This document shows, piece by piece, positions 32,216-44,348 of a DNA stretch of 64,000 nt. How positions within the stretch are numbered: position 1 is the first letter of the stretch; every line of letters starts with the position of its first letter. Position numbers and translations under genes: made by a program. This DNA comes from Oryzisolibacter propanilivorax. Its GTDB lineage: Bacteria > Pseudomonadota > Gammaproteobacteria > Burkholderiales > Burkholderiaceae_C. The notes beneath the pieces were generated by a model. It did not search any database. It saw only the letters and a program-made list of their open reading frames with translations, and was not told the DNA's origin. The DNA is taken from contig NZ_FNHP01000009.1 in assembly GCF_900103645.1 (NCBI RefSeq), forward strand, positions 62,001 through 126,000. Reading direction: 5' to 3'.

Positions 32216-34041
32216 GCCAACAGATCCGCAACATCGCCATCATCGCCCACGTCGACCATGGCAAAACCACCATGGTGGACCAGCTGCTGCGCCAGTCGGG
32301 CACCTTCGCCGCCCACGAAAAGGTCGTGGACACGGTGATGGACAACAACGCCATCGAACGCGAGCGCGGCATCACCATCCTGGCCAAGAACTGCGCCGCC
32401 TCGTGGAAGGGCACGCACATCAACATCCTGGACACACCCGGCCACGCCGACTTCGGCGGCGAGGTGGAGCGCGCGCTGTCCATGGTGGACGGCGTGGTGC
32501 TTTTGATCGACGCGCAGGAAGGCCCGATGCCGCAGACGCGCTTCGTGACCAAGAAGGCCCTGGCGCTGGGCCTTAAGCCCATCGTCGTCGTCAACAAGGT
32601 GGACAAGCCCGGCGCCAACCCCGACAAGGTGGTGAACGCCGCCTTCGACCTGTTCGACAAGCTGGGCGCCAACGACGAGCAGCTGGACTTCCCGGTGGTG
32701 TATGCCTCGGGCATCAATGGTTGGAGCGCGCTGGAGCAGGGCCAGCCGGGCGAGCAGTGGGGCCAGGACATGTCGGCGCTGTTTGACACCATCCTGAGCC
32801 ACGTGCCGGTGGCCGGCGGCGACGCGACCGCGCCGCTGCAGCTGCAGATCTCGGCGCTGGACTACTCGACCTTCGTCGGCCGCATTGGCGTGGGCCGCAT
32901 CAACGCCGGCGTGCTCAAGGCCGGCCAGGACGTGCTGGTCATGCACGGCATGGACGGCAACACCTACAAGGGCCGCATCAACCAGATCCACCAGTTCCGC
33001 GGCCTGGACCGCGTGCAGGTCAGCGAAGCCGGCCCGGGCGAGATCGTGCTGATCAACGGCATCGAGAACGTCGGCATCGGCGAAACCATCACCGACCCGG
33101 CCAGTCCCACCCCGCTGCCGATGCTGAAAATCGACGAGCCGACGCTGACCATGAACTTCAGCGTCAACACCTCGCCCCTGGCCGGGCGCGAGGGCAAGTT
33201 CGTCACCAGCCGCCAGATCTGGGACCGGCTGCAAAAGGAGCTGCGCTCCAACGTCGCGCTGCGCGTCAAAGAAACTGACGAGGACGGCGTGTTCGAGGTC
33301 GCGGGCCGGGGCGAACTGCACCTGACCATCCTGCTGGAGGAAATGCGCCGCGAGGGCTACGAGCTGGCCGTCAGCAAGCCGCGCGTGGTCTTCAAGGACA
33401 TCGACGGCGAGCGCTGCGAACCCATTGAACTCGTCACCGCTGACATCGAGGAAGGCCACCAGGGCGGCGTGATGCAGGCGCTGGGCGAGCGCAAGGGCGA
33501 GCTGGTGAACATGGAGCCGGACGGGCGCGGCCGCGTGCGGCTGGAGTACCGCATCCCGGCGCGCGGCCTGATCGGCTTCACCAACGAGTTCCTGAACCTG
33601 ACGCGCGGCTCGGGCCTGATCAGCAACATCTTCGACAGCTACGAGCCGCACAAGGGCGAGATCGGCGGGCGCAAGAACGGCGTGCTGATCAGCATGGACG
33701 ACGGCGAGATCTTCACCTACGCCCTGGGCAAGCTGGACGACCGCGGCCGCATGTTCGTGCGCGCGGGCGATCCGGTATACGAGGGCATGATCATCGGCAT
33801 CCACAGCCGTGACAACGACCTGATCGTGAACGCCACGCGCACCAAGCAGCTCACGAACTTCCGCGTCAGCGGCAAGGAAGACGCCATCAAGATCACCCCG
33901 CCCATCGACCTGACGCTGGAGTACGGCGTCGAGTTCATCGAGGACGACGAGCTGGTGGAGATCACGCCCAAGAGCATCCGCCTGCGCAAGCGCCACCTGA
34001 AGGAGCACGAGCGCAAGCGCGCCAGCCGCGAAGGCGCCTGA
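32212..34041 (+). CDS. typA: ribosome-associated GTPase TypA/BipA
   Basis: 609 aa. G1 [14 protein letters not shown]2 with [13 protein letters not shown]3 [15 protein letters not shown]4 NKVDKPGAN. Then come EF-G-like domains II, III and V and the TypA-specific C-terminal domain (from about residue 480). It binds the 70S/50S ribosome and is important in 50S assembly and growth at low temperature or under stress. The ATG overlaps the truB stop by 4 bp. Confidence 0.97.
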   Translation: MSQQIRNIAIIAHVDHGKTTMVDQLLRQSGTFAAHEKVVDTVMDNNAIERERGITILAKNCAASWKGTHINILDTPGHADFGGEVERALSMVDGVVLLIDAQEGPMPQTRFVTKKALALGLKPIVVVNKVDKPGANPDKVVNAAFDLFDKLGANDEQLDFPVVYASGINGWSALEQGQPGEQWGQDMSALFDTILSHVPVAGGDATAPLQLQISALDYSTFVGRIGVGRINAGVLKAGQDVLVMHGMDGNTYKGRINQIHQFRGLDRVQVSEAGPGEIVLINGIENVGIGETITDPASPTPLPMLKIDEPTLTMNFSVNTSPLAGREGKFVTSRQIWDRLQKELRSNVALRVKETDEDGVFEVAGRGELHLTILLEEMRREGYELAVSKPRVVFKDIDGERCEPIELVTADIEEGHQGGVMQALGERKGELVNMEPDGRGRVRLEYRIPARGLIGFTNEFLNLTRGSGLISNIFDSYEPHKGEIGGRKNGVLISMDDGEIFTYALGKLDDRGRMFVRAGDPVYEGMIIGIHSRDNDLIVNATRTKQLTNFRVSGKEDAIKITPPIDLTLEYGVEFIEDDELVEITPKSIRLRKRHLKEHERKRASREGA

Positions 34042-34060
34042 CGCCTCCCGCACCCGGGCC

Positions 34061-34963
34061 ATGACCGCCGCCGCCGTTACGCCCGCCACCGGCCTGTCGC
34101 ACGGCCGTGGCGTGGCGCTGATGGCGGCGGCGGCCTTGCTGTGGTCGATCGCCGGCGTGGTCACGCGCCACCTGGAGCAGGCGCGCGGCTTCGAGGTCAC
34201 CTTCTGGCGCAGCTTCTTCATGCTGCTGTCGCTGCTGGTGCTGCTGCCGCTGCTGCGCGGGCGCTCGGCCTTCGCCGCGCTGCGCCGCGCCAGCGCGCCC
34301 GTGTGGCTGTCCGGCATTTGCTGGGCGGGGATGTTCTCGGCTTTCATGCTGGCGCTGATGTGGATGCCGGTGGCGCACGTGCTGGTCACCATGGCCGCGG
34401 CGCCGCTGCTGACCGCGCTGGTCGCGCGCGCCACCATCGGCCAGCGCATCGCGCCGCGCACCTGGGGCGCCATCGTGGCGGCGGGCGCGGGCATCGTCTG
34501 GATGTACGGCACGCAGGTCACCGGCGCGTCGCTGCCGGGCCTGGCCGTGGCGCTGTGCATTCCCCTGGCATCGGCCATCAACTGGACCGTGGTGCAGCAT
34601 GCCCAGCGTCACGGCGTGGCGGTGGACCTGGTGCCGGCGGTGCTGCTCGGCGCCGCGCTGTCGGCGCTGGCTACGCTCCCCGGGGCGCTGCCGTTTGTCG
34701 CCTCGGCGCGCGATCTGGCGTTGCTGGCGCTGCTGGGTCTGGTTCAATTGGCCATTCCGTGTCTGCTGGTGGTGCGCTGCGCGCGCGTGCTGCAGGCGCC
34801 GGAGATCGCGCTGCTGGGCCTGCTGGAAGTCATTTTCGGCATCCTGCTGGTCTGGTGGGGCGCGGGCGAGCGGCCGGCGCCGCAGGTGCTGCTCGGCGGC
34901 ACGCTGGTGGTCGCAGCCCTGGTTGTCAACGAACTGCTTGGATGGAAGGAACAAACCCGATGA
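34061..34963 (+). CDS. EamA/DMT-family transporter
   Basis: 300 aa with about ten hydrophobic segments arranged as two EamA halves (roughly residues 15-145 and 155-293), each ending in a helix such as LLEVIFGILLVWWGAGERP. An inner-membrane permease of the drug/metabolite family; substrate unknown. It lies 19 bp after typA and overlaps the next gene by 4 bp, so it is probably still read from the same transcript. Confidence 0.88.
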   Translation: MTAAAVTPATGLSHGRGVALMAAAALLWSIAGVVTRHLEQARGFEVTFWRSFFMLLSLLVLLPLLRGRSAFAALRRASAPVWLSGICWAGMFSAFMLALMWMPVAHVLVTMAAAPLLTALVARATIGQRIAPRTWGAIVAAGAGIVWMYGTQVTGASLPGLAVALCIPLASAINWTVVQHAQRHGVAVDLVPAVLLGAALSALATLPGALPFVASARDLALLALLGLVQLAIPCLLVVRCARVLQAPEIALLGLLEVIFGILLVWWGAGERPAPQVLLGGTLVVAALVVNELLGWKEQTR

Positions 34964-36051
34964 CGGAACAACACAGCGACATCGTCGCCGAGGTGCGCGG
35001 CCAGGTCGGCTGCATCACGCTGAACCGCCCGCGCGCGCTGAACGCGCTGTCGCTGGCCATGGTGCGCGACCTGATGGCAACGCTGTTGCAATGGCAGCAC
35101 GACGACCGGGTGCTGGCCGTGGCGGTCCGCGGCAATGGGCGCGACGGGGCTTTCGGGGCCTTCTGCGCCGGCGGCGACATCCGCTTCCTGCACGCGGCGG
35201 GCAGCAGCGGCAACCCGCAGCTGGAGGACTTCTTCACCGAGGAATACGCCCTCAACCACCTGATCCACACCTACGGCAAGCCCTACATCGCCTTCATGGA
35301 CGGCATTGTCATGGGCGGCGGCATGGGCATCAGCCAGGGCGGCAGCCTGCGCATCGTCACCGAGCGCACCAAGATGGCCATGCCCGAGACCATCATCGGC
35401 CTGTTCCCGGACGTGGGCGGCGGCTACTTCCTGTCGCGCTGCCCGGGCCGCGTAGGCGAATGGCTGGCGCTGACCGGCGAGACCATCGGCGCGGCGGATG
35501 CGATCGATTTCCGGCTGGCCGACGGCCTGTTGCCGGCAGAGCAGCAGGCGGCGGTCTGGGACGCGCTGGGCAGCCAGCGCTTTGCCAACGGGCAGGCGGT
35601 GCAGGACTTTGTTGCTTCTAAATTCGTAGCTGCGGGCCCTTGCAGTACAAGGGCTAGGGCCGAAATCGACCACTATTTTGCTCTGCCCGACGCCACGGCC
35701 ATCGTGCAGGCGCTGGAAGCCGCCAGCGGCGACTGGGAGCACGCCACGGCAGCGCTGCTGCGCAAGCGCTCGCCACTGATGCTGCACGTGGTGCTGGAGC
35801 AGATCCGCCGCGCACGCGGCATGGACCTGGCGCAGGACCTGCGCATGGAGCGCGACATGGTGCGCCACTGCTTCTACCTGCGCCCCGGCCAGAGCGAGAC
35901 GCTGGAGGGCATCCGCGCGCTGGCGGTGGACAAGGACTATGCGCCGCGCTGGAACCCGGCGCGTGTCGAGGAGGTGCCGCGCGAGCTGGTCGAGGCCTTT
36001 TTCGCCAGCCCCTGGCCGGCCTGGGCGCACCCGCTGGTGGCGCTGCGCTGA
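34960..36051 (+). CDS. enoyl-CoA hydratase/3-hydroxyisobutyryl-CoA hydrolase family protein
   Basis: 363 aa. Crotonase fold: LNRPRALNALSLAM at the N-terminus, oxyanion-hole CAGGDIRFLH, MDGIVMGGGMGISQGG, and the acidic residue block MAMPETIIGLFPDVGGGYFLSRCPG. Length and the last block match the 3-hydroxyisobutyryl-CoA hydrolase group of valine breakdown better than true enoyl-CoA hydratases. An interspersed repeat at about 35,610-35,668 is read in frame (FVAAGPCSTRARAEIDHYF) between the fold core and the C-terminal helices. It starts by ATGA overlap with the transporter gene. Confidence 0.88.
   Translation: MTEQHSDIVAEVRGQVGCITLNRPRALNALSLAMVRDLMATLLQWQHDDRVLAVAVRGNGRDGAFGAFCAGGDIRFLHAAGSSGNPQLEDFFTEEYALNHLIHTYGKPYIAFMDGIVMGGGMGISQGGSLRIVTERTKMAMPETIIGLFPDVGGGYFLSRCPGRVGEWLALTGETIGAADAIDFRLADGLLPAEQQAAVWDALGSQRFANGQAVQDFVASKFVAAGPCSTRARAEIDHYFALPDATAIVQALEAASGDWEHATAALLRKRSPLMLHVVLEQIRRARGMDLAQDLRMERDMVRHCFYLRPGQSETLEGIRALAVDKDYAPRWNPARVEEVPRELVEAFFASPWPAWAHPLVALR
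35610..35668 (+). repeat. interspersed TAGCTGC repeat, copy 8, inside the enoyl-CoA hydratase gene
   Basis: GTTGCTTCTAAATTCGTAGC head; inverted repeat GGGCCCTTG/CAAGGGC around CAGTA; tail GGGCCGAAATCGAC. The coding frame is preserved. Confidence 0.75.
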
Positions 36052-36060
36052 AACGGGCGC

Positions 36061-36084
36061 AAAAAAGCGCGGTCAGGCCGCGCT
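36061..36084 (-). terminator. intrinsic terminator of the lipoprotein gene
   Basis: AGCGCGG/CCGCGCT with a 5-base loop. Read on the minus strand it is followed by six U. It lies between the converging hydratase and lipoprotein genes. Confidence 0.75.
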
Positions 36085-36135
36085 GGGTGACAGGTCACGT
36101 GTACAAACCCTGTGGCGGGTTTGCCGTGCCGTGCG

Positions 36136-36552
36136 TCAGGGGCGCACGGTCTTCCAGGTGCCGCCCATCAAGCCCTCGCCAGCCATGTCGCCGGGCTTGG
36201 CGTCGCGCACGAAGTAGTACAGCGGCTGGCCCTTGTACGCCCACTGCCGTGTGCCGTCCGAGCGGGTGATGATGGTGTAGTCGCCCATGGGCTTGGCGTT
36301 GGGCGCCACGGCCAGCGGCGGCCAGTTGGTGGCGCACTGGTCCACACAGGCCGACATGCCGTTGCTGTCCTTGCCGAACACATACAGCGTATTGCCGTTG
36401 GGACCGATCAGCCGGCCGTCGGCGGCACGGGTCGGCATATCGCGCATCTTGGCGTCGGCGGTGGTGTCCGACTTCTGGTGCGAAAACGGGTTATGGCCGG
36501 CACAGCCAGCCAGCAGGGCGGCGGACATCAGGGCAGCTGCAAGGATTTTCAT
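36136..36552 (-). CDS. putative lipoprotein of the COG4315 'secreted repeat' family
   Basis: 138 aa from the ATG at 36552. It has a lipoprotein signal with lipobox ALLAGCAG (Cys18). Two repeat units follow: DGRLIGPNGNTLYVFGKDSNGMSACVDQC and DGTRQWAYKGQPLYYFVRDAKPGD. The units (LYxF..D......C...C...WPP) define a widespread family of unknown function, probably periplasmic. Monocistronic. Confidence 0.85.
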   Translation of the reverse strand: MKILAAALMSAALLAGCAGHNPFSHQKSDTTADAKMRDMPTRAADGRLIGPNGNTLYVFGKDSNGMSACVDQCATNWPPLAVAPNAKPMGDYTIITRSDGTRQWAYKGQPLYYFVRDAKPGDMAGEGLMGGTWKTVRP

Positions 36553-36649
36553 GGGTCGCTCCTGGTTGGAAAAGAGCCAGTGTAGGAGCGCCCTGTCGAG
36601 CAGCCATGTCAGCAAACAGGCCGTCTGGCGCACGACGGCCCAGGCGCGC

Positions 36650-37123
36650 TCAGCGGTGGCGGCTCTTCATGGCGCGCTCGACTTCGCGCTTGCCTTCACG
36701 CTCCTTGATGGTGTCGCGCTTGTCGTGCTCGGCCTTGCCCTTGGCCAGGGCGATCTCGCACTTGGCGCGCCCGTCCTTCCAGTACAACTTCAGCGGCACC
36801 AGGGTGTGGCCTTTTTGCTCGACCTTGCCGATCAGCCGGCGGATCTCGTCCTTGTGCATCAAGAGCTTCTTGATGCGCGCGGCGTCGGGATTGACGTGGG
36901 TGGAGGCGGTGCGCAGCGGGTTGATCTGGCAGCCCAGCAGGAACAGCTCGCCGTCCTTGATGGCCACATAGCCGTCGGTCAGCTGCGCCTTGCCCTCGCG
37001 CAGCGCCTTCACTTCCCAGCCATGCAGCACCATGCCGGCCTCGTGGCGTTCCTCGAAGAAATAGTTGTATTGCGCCTTCTTGTTCTCGGCGATGCGCGGG
37101 TTCGGGTCGGGTTTCTTGGCCAT
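36650..37123 (-). CDS. smpB: SsrA-binding protein SmpB
   Basis: 157 aa from the ATG at 37123. Core motifs [45 protein letters not shown] and the basic C-terminal tail [19 protein letters not shown] are complete. It binds tmRNA for trans-translation of stalled ribosomes. It is divergent from ratA, the standard smpB-ratA-rnfH layout of proteobacteria. Confidence 0.97.
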   Translation of the reverse strand: MAKKPDPNPRIAENKKAQYNYFFEERHEAGMVLHGWEVKALREGKAQLTDGYVAIKDGELFLLGCQINPLRTASTHVNPDAARIKKLLMHKDEIRRLIGKVEQKGHTLVPLKLYWKDGRAKCEIALAKGKAEHDKRDTIKEREGKREVERAMKSRHR

Positions 37124-37231
37124 GGTGCTCGTAGATGGGGCGCGGACCGGAAGATGCAAACGCCTTCCCTACAATGCTTGTCGTCTCGCGCCGTCGATTC
37201 TAGGGGGCGTGTCCATCCACACTTGCCCTGC

Positions 37232-37678
37232 ATGAAAACCGTCAACAAGTCCGTCCTGATCTGGTACAGCCCCGAGGAGATGTTCGCCCTGGTCACCGAT
37301 GTCGCGCGTTACCCGCAGTTCCTGCCGTGGTGCGACCATGCCCGAGTCGTGAGCGAGGAGCCGGACGGCACCAGCATGACGGCCGAGGTCGGCATCTCGT
37401 TTGGCGGCATCAAGAAGTCCTTCGTCACCCGCAACACCCATGAGGCAGGCCGGCGCGTGCAGATGCAGTTGGTCGAGGGACCGTTCTCGCAGCTGGACGG
37501 CGACTGGCATTTCCATCCCGTGGGCGACGGTACGCAGCGCGCCTGCAAGGTCGAACTGACGCTGCGCTACGGTTTCGACAGCCGCACGCTGGCGGCGCTG
37601 GTCGGCCCGGTGTTCGACCGCATCGCGGCGACGCTGGTGGACGCCTTCATCAAGCGTGCCGAGCAGGTCTATGGCTGA
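37232..37678 (+). CDS. ratA: RatA-type START/polyketide-cyclase domain protein
   Basis: 148 aa. START-like fold: MKTVNKSVLIWYSPEEMFALVTDVARYPQFLPWC and the C-terminal FDRIAATLVDAFIKRAEQVYG helix. Homologues are coenzyme Q-binding COQ10-type proteins; in E. coli RatA has been described as a toxin blocking 70S formation, though a ubiquinone role is also argued. It overlaps rnfH by 8 bp. Confidence 0.92.
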   Translation: MKTVNKSVLIWYSPEEMFALVTDVARYPQFLPWCDHARVVSEEPDGTSMTAEVGISFGGIKKSFVTRNTHEAGRRVQMQLVEGPFSQLDGDWHFHPVGDGTQRACKVELTLRYGFDSRTLAALVGPVFDRIAATLVDAFIKRAEQVYG

Positions 37679-38018
37679 CGATGCGCGCGCGCCGGCAGCG
37701 CTGCGCGTGACGGTCAGTGCGTCGCTGGCGCCGCGTGAGGTGTGTGAATGGCCGCTGGTGCTGCCGGCCGGCGCAACGCTGGCCGAGGCGCTGCAAGCCG
37801 CCGGCCTGGATCGGGCGCAATTGTCTGGTCTATCCGTGGGCATCTGGGGGCGCGAGTCGCCGCTGCAGACTCCGCTGTCCGATGGCGACCGGGTGGAGTG
37901 CTGCCGGCCGCTGATGGTAGACCCGAAGGTGGCGCGGCGCCAGCGCTTTGCACGGCAGGGCGCACGCACCGCCGGCCTGTTCTCCGCGCGCCGTCCCGGC
38001 GCCAAGCCGGGTTACTGA
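37671..38018 (+). CDS. rnfH: RnfH family ubiquitin-fold protein
   Basis: 115 aa from the ATG at 37671. The ubiquitin-like fold signature is LRVTVSASLAPREVCEWPLVLPAGATLAEAL, with GIWGRESPLQTPLSDGDRVECCRPLMVDPK. In proteobacteria it almost always follows ratA, as here (overlapping starts). Function unknown. It is the antitoxin-side gene in RatA models, without firm proof. Confidence 0.92.
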   Translation: MADDARAPAALRVTVSASLAPREVCEWPLVLPAGATLAEALQAAGLDRAQLSGLSVGIWGRESPLQTPLSDGDRVECCRPLMVDPKVARRQRFARQGARTAGLFSARRPGAKPGY

Positions 38019-38025
38019 GCGCCGG

Positions 38026-38565
38026 TCACCGAGCCGGAGCGGGCGGCAGCGGCCCGCAGTCGCTTGCCACGATGTCCTGCGCGCGGCGCAGTTCCGCAGC
38101 CCGGGCGGCATCGTCCATGAACACCCGCTCGCCCTGGGCGTTGTGGTGCACCAAGGGGGTGCCCGAGGTCAGCGCGGCGCTGGACTGGCGCGCGCGCTGG
38201 CAGTTGTCGGCGCGCTCGCGCGCCAGCTGCGCGGCCTGGGCCTTGTCCTGGGCCTGCTTGCGCGCCGCCTCGGCGGCTTCAGCCCTGGCTTTCTTTTCCT
38301 CCAGTTGCGCGTCGCGTCCACTCGGCTTGGGTGCCAGCGTGGGCGCGGCGGGGCTCGCCTCGTCCGTCACCAGCGGCGCCACGGCGCGCGCGGGCGCAGC
38401 GGGCAGGGAGGGCTGCTTCAGGATGTTTTTGTCCGGCACTTCCTGCGGCGGCGGGCGGTCGCTGAACACCTTGCGGCCGTCCTTGTCGATCCACTGCCAC
38501 TGAGCCGATGCCCCAAGTGACCAGGCGCATGCCAGCACGAGCAGGAAAAGCGGTTTGCGTTGCAT
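38026..38565 (-). CDS. DUF4124 domain-containing periplasmic protein
   Basis: 179 aa. Signal peptide (residues 1-21, cut after GASA), then the DUF4124 unit WQWIDKDGRKVFSDRPPPQEVPDKNI at about 23-48. A Lys/Ala-rich helix (about 90-130) and a C-terminal segment with two Cys follow. The family is common in Comamonadaceae; function unknown. Convergent with rnfH (7 bp apart) and divergent from guaB. Confidence 0.85.
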   Translation of the reverse strand: MQRKPLFLLVLACAWSLGASAQWQWIDKDGRKVFSDRPPPQEVPDKNILKQPSLPAAPARAVAPLVTDEASPAAPTLAPKPSGRDAQLEEKKARAEAAEAARKQAQDKAQAAQLARERADNCQRARQSSAALTSGTPLVHHNAQGERVFMDDAARAAELRRAQDIVASDCGPLPPAPAR

Positions 38566-38645
38566 GCCGGGCAGTGTAGTGCTGGCCTCGGGCGACCGAC
38601 TGTTCGAGAAGCGGCAGGTACAATCGATTTTTTGGAGCTTTACTC

Positions 38646-40121
<1,476 letters not shown>

Positions 40122-40127
40122 CAATAC

Positions 40128-40182
40128 TTCAGTATTGATAGCGCCCGGCCCTTGATGCATAAGGGCCGGGCGCTGATTTGTT
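40128..40182 (+). repeat. interspersed TAGCTGC-family repeat, copy 9, between guaB and guaA
   Basis: TTCAGTATTGATAGCGCCCG head and a perfect 13-bp stem GCGCCCGGCCCTT (40141-40153)/AAGGGCCGGGCGC (40161-40173), followed by TGATTTGTTTC. It is the most stable copy and could terminate or attenuate guaB transcription ahead of guaA. It is also the last copy before the inserted element. Confidence 0.7.
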
Positions 40183-40193
40183 TCAAAACCGCC

Positions 40194-41813
<1,620 letters not shown>

Positions 41814-42114
41814 ATTGACGTCCTTCGGGGACTATCGCCAGCTATCGAAAAACTGACGTAACGTGTTGATTTAAAAGGAAATACGTCACGGCTTCTATCG
41901 ATGGCTATCGCCGACCAGCGAAATGGGTTGACGGTAGAGCTGACGGTAAGAACCGGGGGGCGGATCAAGACCCTCCCGTTTACTATTGAGACCAAAACGG
42001 TCTTTGACGGTAAAGCGCTCCTCTGGAAAGCTTGTTTCATGCGGCTTTCCGGGCATCGACGGGTCTCCTGACCCCTGACGGTAAAAGCCGTCACGAAACA
42101 GGAGGAAAACCTCG
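41814..42114. promoter_or_regulatory. left end of the guaA-integrated element, with four TGACGGTA integrase arm-like sites
   Basis: No gene. Direct repeats of TGACGGTA lie at 41929-41936, 41941-41948, 42005-42012 and 42076-42083, all in the same orientation, with related ACTGACGTAACG and TACGTCACGG nearby. Repeats of this kind beside a tyrosine integrase gene are typical arm-binding sites of an attL. The core site should lie at the guaA 3' end (about 41,795-41,830); the matching attR is not in the window. The integrase RBS AGGAGG is at about 42,099-42,104. Confidence 0.65.
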
Positions 42115-43371
42115 ATGCTTACCGACACAGCACTGCGCAATCTGAAGCCTAAGTCGTTGACCTATAAGGCTTCTGACCGGGATGGGATGTACGTGACGGT
42201 ATCGACCGCCGGTACCGTCACCTTCCGCTACGATTACCGTCTCAACGGGCGCCGTGAGACCCTGACCATCGGCCGCTATGGCCCCGGTGGCATCTCGCTG
42301 GCCCTTGCCCGTGAAAAGCTTCTAGACGCCAAAAGGACCGTCGCTGCGGGCCGTTCCCCGGCGTTGGAAAAGCAGCGCGAGAAGCGTCGGCTGACCGCCG
42401 CCAAGAACTTCGGGGACGTCGCCGTGAAATGGCTGGCTGACGCCCGTATGGCCGACAGCACGCGCGCGATGCGCAAGCATGTCGTCGACCGAGACATCCT
42501 GCCGGTGTTCCAGAACCGGCTGCTCAACGAGATCACCGCCGATGACCTGCGGGCTCTGTGCAACAAGGTGAAGGCGCGCGGAGCGCCTGCCACTGCCGTG
42601 CATGTCCGTGACATCGTGAAGCAGGTCTATGCGTTCGCCATCCTGCATGGTGAGAAGGTGGACAACCCGGCCAACGACGTGGCTGCGGCCTCGATCGCGA
42701 CCTTCGTTCCGAAAGACCGGGCGCTGTCGCCGGCCGAAATCCGGCTGGCGTTCCATCAGTTGGAGTCCATCGCGACCTATCCGACGATCCGCTTGGCGCT
42801 GCGCATGGTCCTGCTGACCCTGGTGCGCAAGAGCGAATTGATCGAGGCCACGTGGAGGGAGATCGACTTCGAGAAAGCAACCTGGACGATTCCGAAGGAG
42901 CGCATGAAGGGGCGCAACCCGCACGTGGTCTATCTGTCGCGGCAGGCCCTGGACATCCTCGTGGCGTTGCATACCTGTGCCGCTGGCTCCAAGTTCGTGC
43001 TGCCCTCGCGTTACGAGCCGATCCGTTGCATGTCCCATGCGACCTTGAACCGCGTCACCCATCTCATCGTCGGGCGGGCCAAGACCGCGGGCCTGCCGCT
43101 GGAACCGTTCACCGTCCATGACCTGCGCCGTACCGGCTCGACGCTGCTCAACGAAGTGGGCTTCAACGGTGACTGGATAGAGAAGTGCCTGGCGCATGAG
43201 GAAGGGCGCTCCTCGCGCTCGGTCTACAACAAGGCCGAGTACGCAGAGCAGCGGCGCCACATGCTGCAGGAATGGGCGGACATGGTCGATGCCTGGATTG
43301 ATGGGCGAACCCATGTGCCGAAGCTGCTGCCGGACAACGTGTCGGTCCCGGTGCTCAGTGCAGTTTTGTGA
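42115..43371 (+). CDS. tyrosine recombinase/integrase, P4 type
   Basis: 418 aa. N-terminal arm-binding DUF4102 domain (LTDTALRNLKPKS..., about 1-90), core-binding domain (about 95-190), then the catalytic domain. The tetrad is readable: Arg238 (LTLVRKSEL), His335/Arg338 (HDLRRTGSTLL), His361 (LAHEEG) and nucleophile Tyr371 (SRSVYNKAEY). It catalyses site-specific insertion and excision at guaA. Transcribed away from guaA, with a strong RBS. The expected partner excisionase may be the AlpA-like gene at 45.6 kb. Confidence 0.95.
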   Translation: MLTDTALRNLKPKSLTYKASDRDGMYVTVSTAGTVTFRYDYRLNGRRETLTIGRYGPGGISLALAREKLLDAKRTVAAGRSPALEKQREKRRLTAAKNFGDVAVKWLADARMADSTRAMRKHVVDRDILPVFQNRLLNEITADDLRALCNKVKARGAPATAVHVRDIVKQVYAFAILHGEKVDNPANDVAAASIATFVPKDRALSPAEIRLAFHQLESIATYPTIRLALRMVLLTLVRKSELIEATWREIDFEKATWTIPKERMKGRNPHVVYLSRQALDILVALHTCAAGSKFVLPSRYEPIRCMSHATLNRVTHLIVGRAKTAGLPLEPFTVHDLRRTGSTLLNEVGFNGDWIEKCLAHEEGRSSRSVYNKAEYAEQRRHMLQEWADMVDAWIDGRTHVPKLLPDNVSVPVLSAVL

Positions 43372-43515
43372 GGGAGAGCCCCATGATGTTTTCATCGGCG
43401 CTTCTTGTCGGCGGACAGCGCGGGGTTTACATAGGTGGAAAAAGGCGCACTTTGGGTGATCTTTTCGGGAGTTTTTCAAACCACCAAGCCTTGGCGTTGG
43501 TTTATAAATCTGTTA

Positions 43516-43540
43516 TTTTGAGCACTATGGATGCTCAAAA
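43516..43540 (+). promoter_or_regulatory. inverted repeat overlapping the AbiEi start codon (candidate autoregulatory operator)
   Basis: TTTTGAGCA (43516-43524) and TGCTCAAAA (43532-43540) form perfect 9-bp arms around the ATG at 43527. AbiEi antitoxins are known to repress their own operon by binding inverted repeats near the promoter. A TATAAA element at 43503-43508 could be the -10. The gap between the integrase stop and this site is 155 bp and otherwise empty. Confidence 0.55.
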
Positions 43541-44348
43541 TGCAGGAAAACTGAACCAGTTGCTGGCCGAACTGGGCGACACGCGCTTGGTATCCAGCCG
43601 CTGGCTACGGGCGCATGGATACTCCAACAGCCTTGTGGCGCGCTACATGGGCAGCGGCTGGCTGGTCTCGCCGGCGCGTGGCGTCTACATGCGCAGGGGC
43701 GGGCGGCTGCAATGGGATGGGGTGGTCCGCAGCCTGCAGCTCGGGGAGGGCATGCCGCTGCACGTCGGGGGACGCTTCGCCCTCGGCCTGCAGGGCCATG
43801 AGCACTACCTGCGCCTGGGCGATGCCGGGACGATCACGCTGTATGGGCCACGACAGCCGCCGGGCTGGGTGGGCAAGCTTTCACTGGAGCAGCGCTTCGA
43901 GTACCCGGGCAAGGGGCCGGTCGACCTCACGGCTGTGCCCGTCACTGCGGAAGTCTCAGGGACGGTGTTGTCGGAAGCGGGCCTGGCTTGGTACTCCGCT
44001 GCGCCTGGCGCCGATGCCCTGGTCTGCTCGACGCCCGAGCGGGCCATGCTCGAACTGTGCGATGGCGTATCGGGTGCGGCAGAGGTCTACGAGGCCGATG
44101 CGCTGATGCAGGCCATGACCACGTTGCGGCCGCAGCGGGTCGGCCTGCTGCTGCGGCACTGCCGCAGCATCAAGGCGAAGCGGCTGTTCCTGGCCCTGGC
44201 TGATCGCCATCGGCATGCGTGGCTGGCGCACATGTCCCTGGAGGGTGTTGATCTGGGCAGAGGCAAGCGTGCGCTCGTGCCCGGCGGACGCCTGCATCCG
44301 ACCTACCAGATCACCTTGCCGGGAGATCTTGATGAGCACCTGGCTTGA
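43527..44348 (+). CDS. abiEi: AbiEi antitoxin, transcriptional repressor (type IV toxin-antitoxin)
   Basis: 273 aa from the ATG at 43527; the frame is open from 43368, but the upstream part overlaps the promoter/operator. The N-terminal winged helix (KLNQLLAELGDTRLVSSRWLRAHGYSNSLVARYMGSGWL) is the AbiEi HTH. The C-terminal antitoxin domain contains the typical STPERAMLELCDGVSGAAEVYEADALM. AbiEi counteracts AbiEii and represses the operon. Its stop overlaps the abiEii start by 17 bp. Together they form a phage abortive-infection module next to the integrase. Confidence 0.88.
   Translation: MDAQNAGKLNQLLAELGDTRLVSSRWLRAHGYSNSLVARYMGSGWLVSPARGVYMRRGGRLQWDGVVRSLQLGEGMPLHVGGRFALGLQGHEHYLRLGDAGTITLYGPRQPPGWVGKLSLEQRFEYPGKGPVDLTAVPVTAEVSGTVLSEAGLAWYSAAPGADALVCSTPERAMLELCDGVSGAAEVYEADALMQAMTTLRPQRVGLLLRHCRSIKAKRLFLALADRHRHAWLAHMSLEGVDLGRGKRALVPGGRLHPTYQITLPGDLDEHLA

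Noticed and set aside
32032-34581. 849-codon open frame on the minus strand across typA
   Set aside because: Antisense shadow of typA; composition-driven, no motifs.
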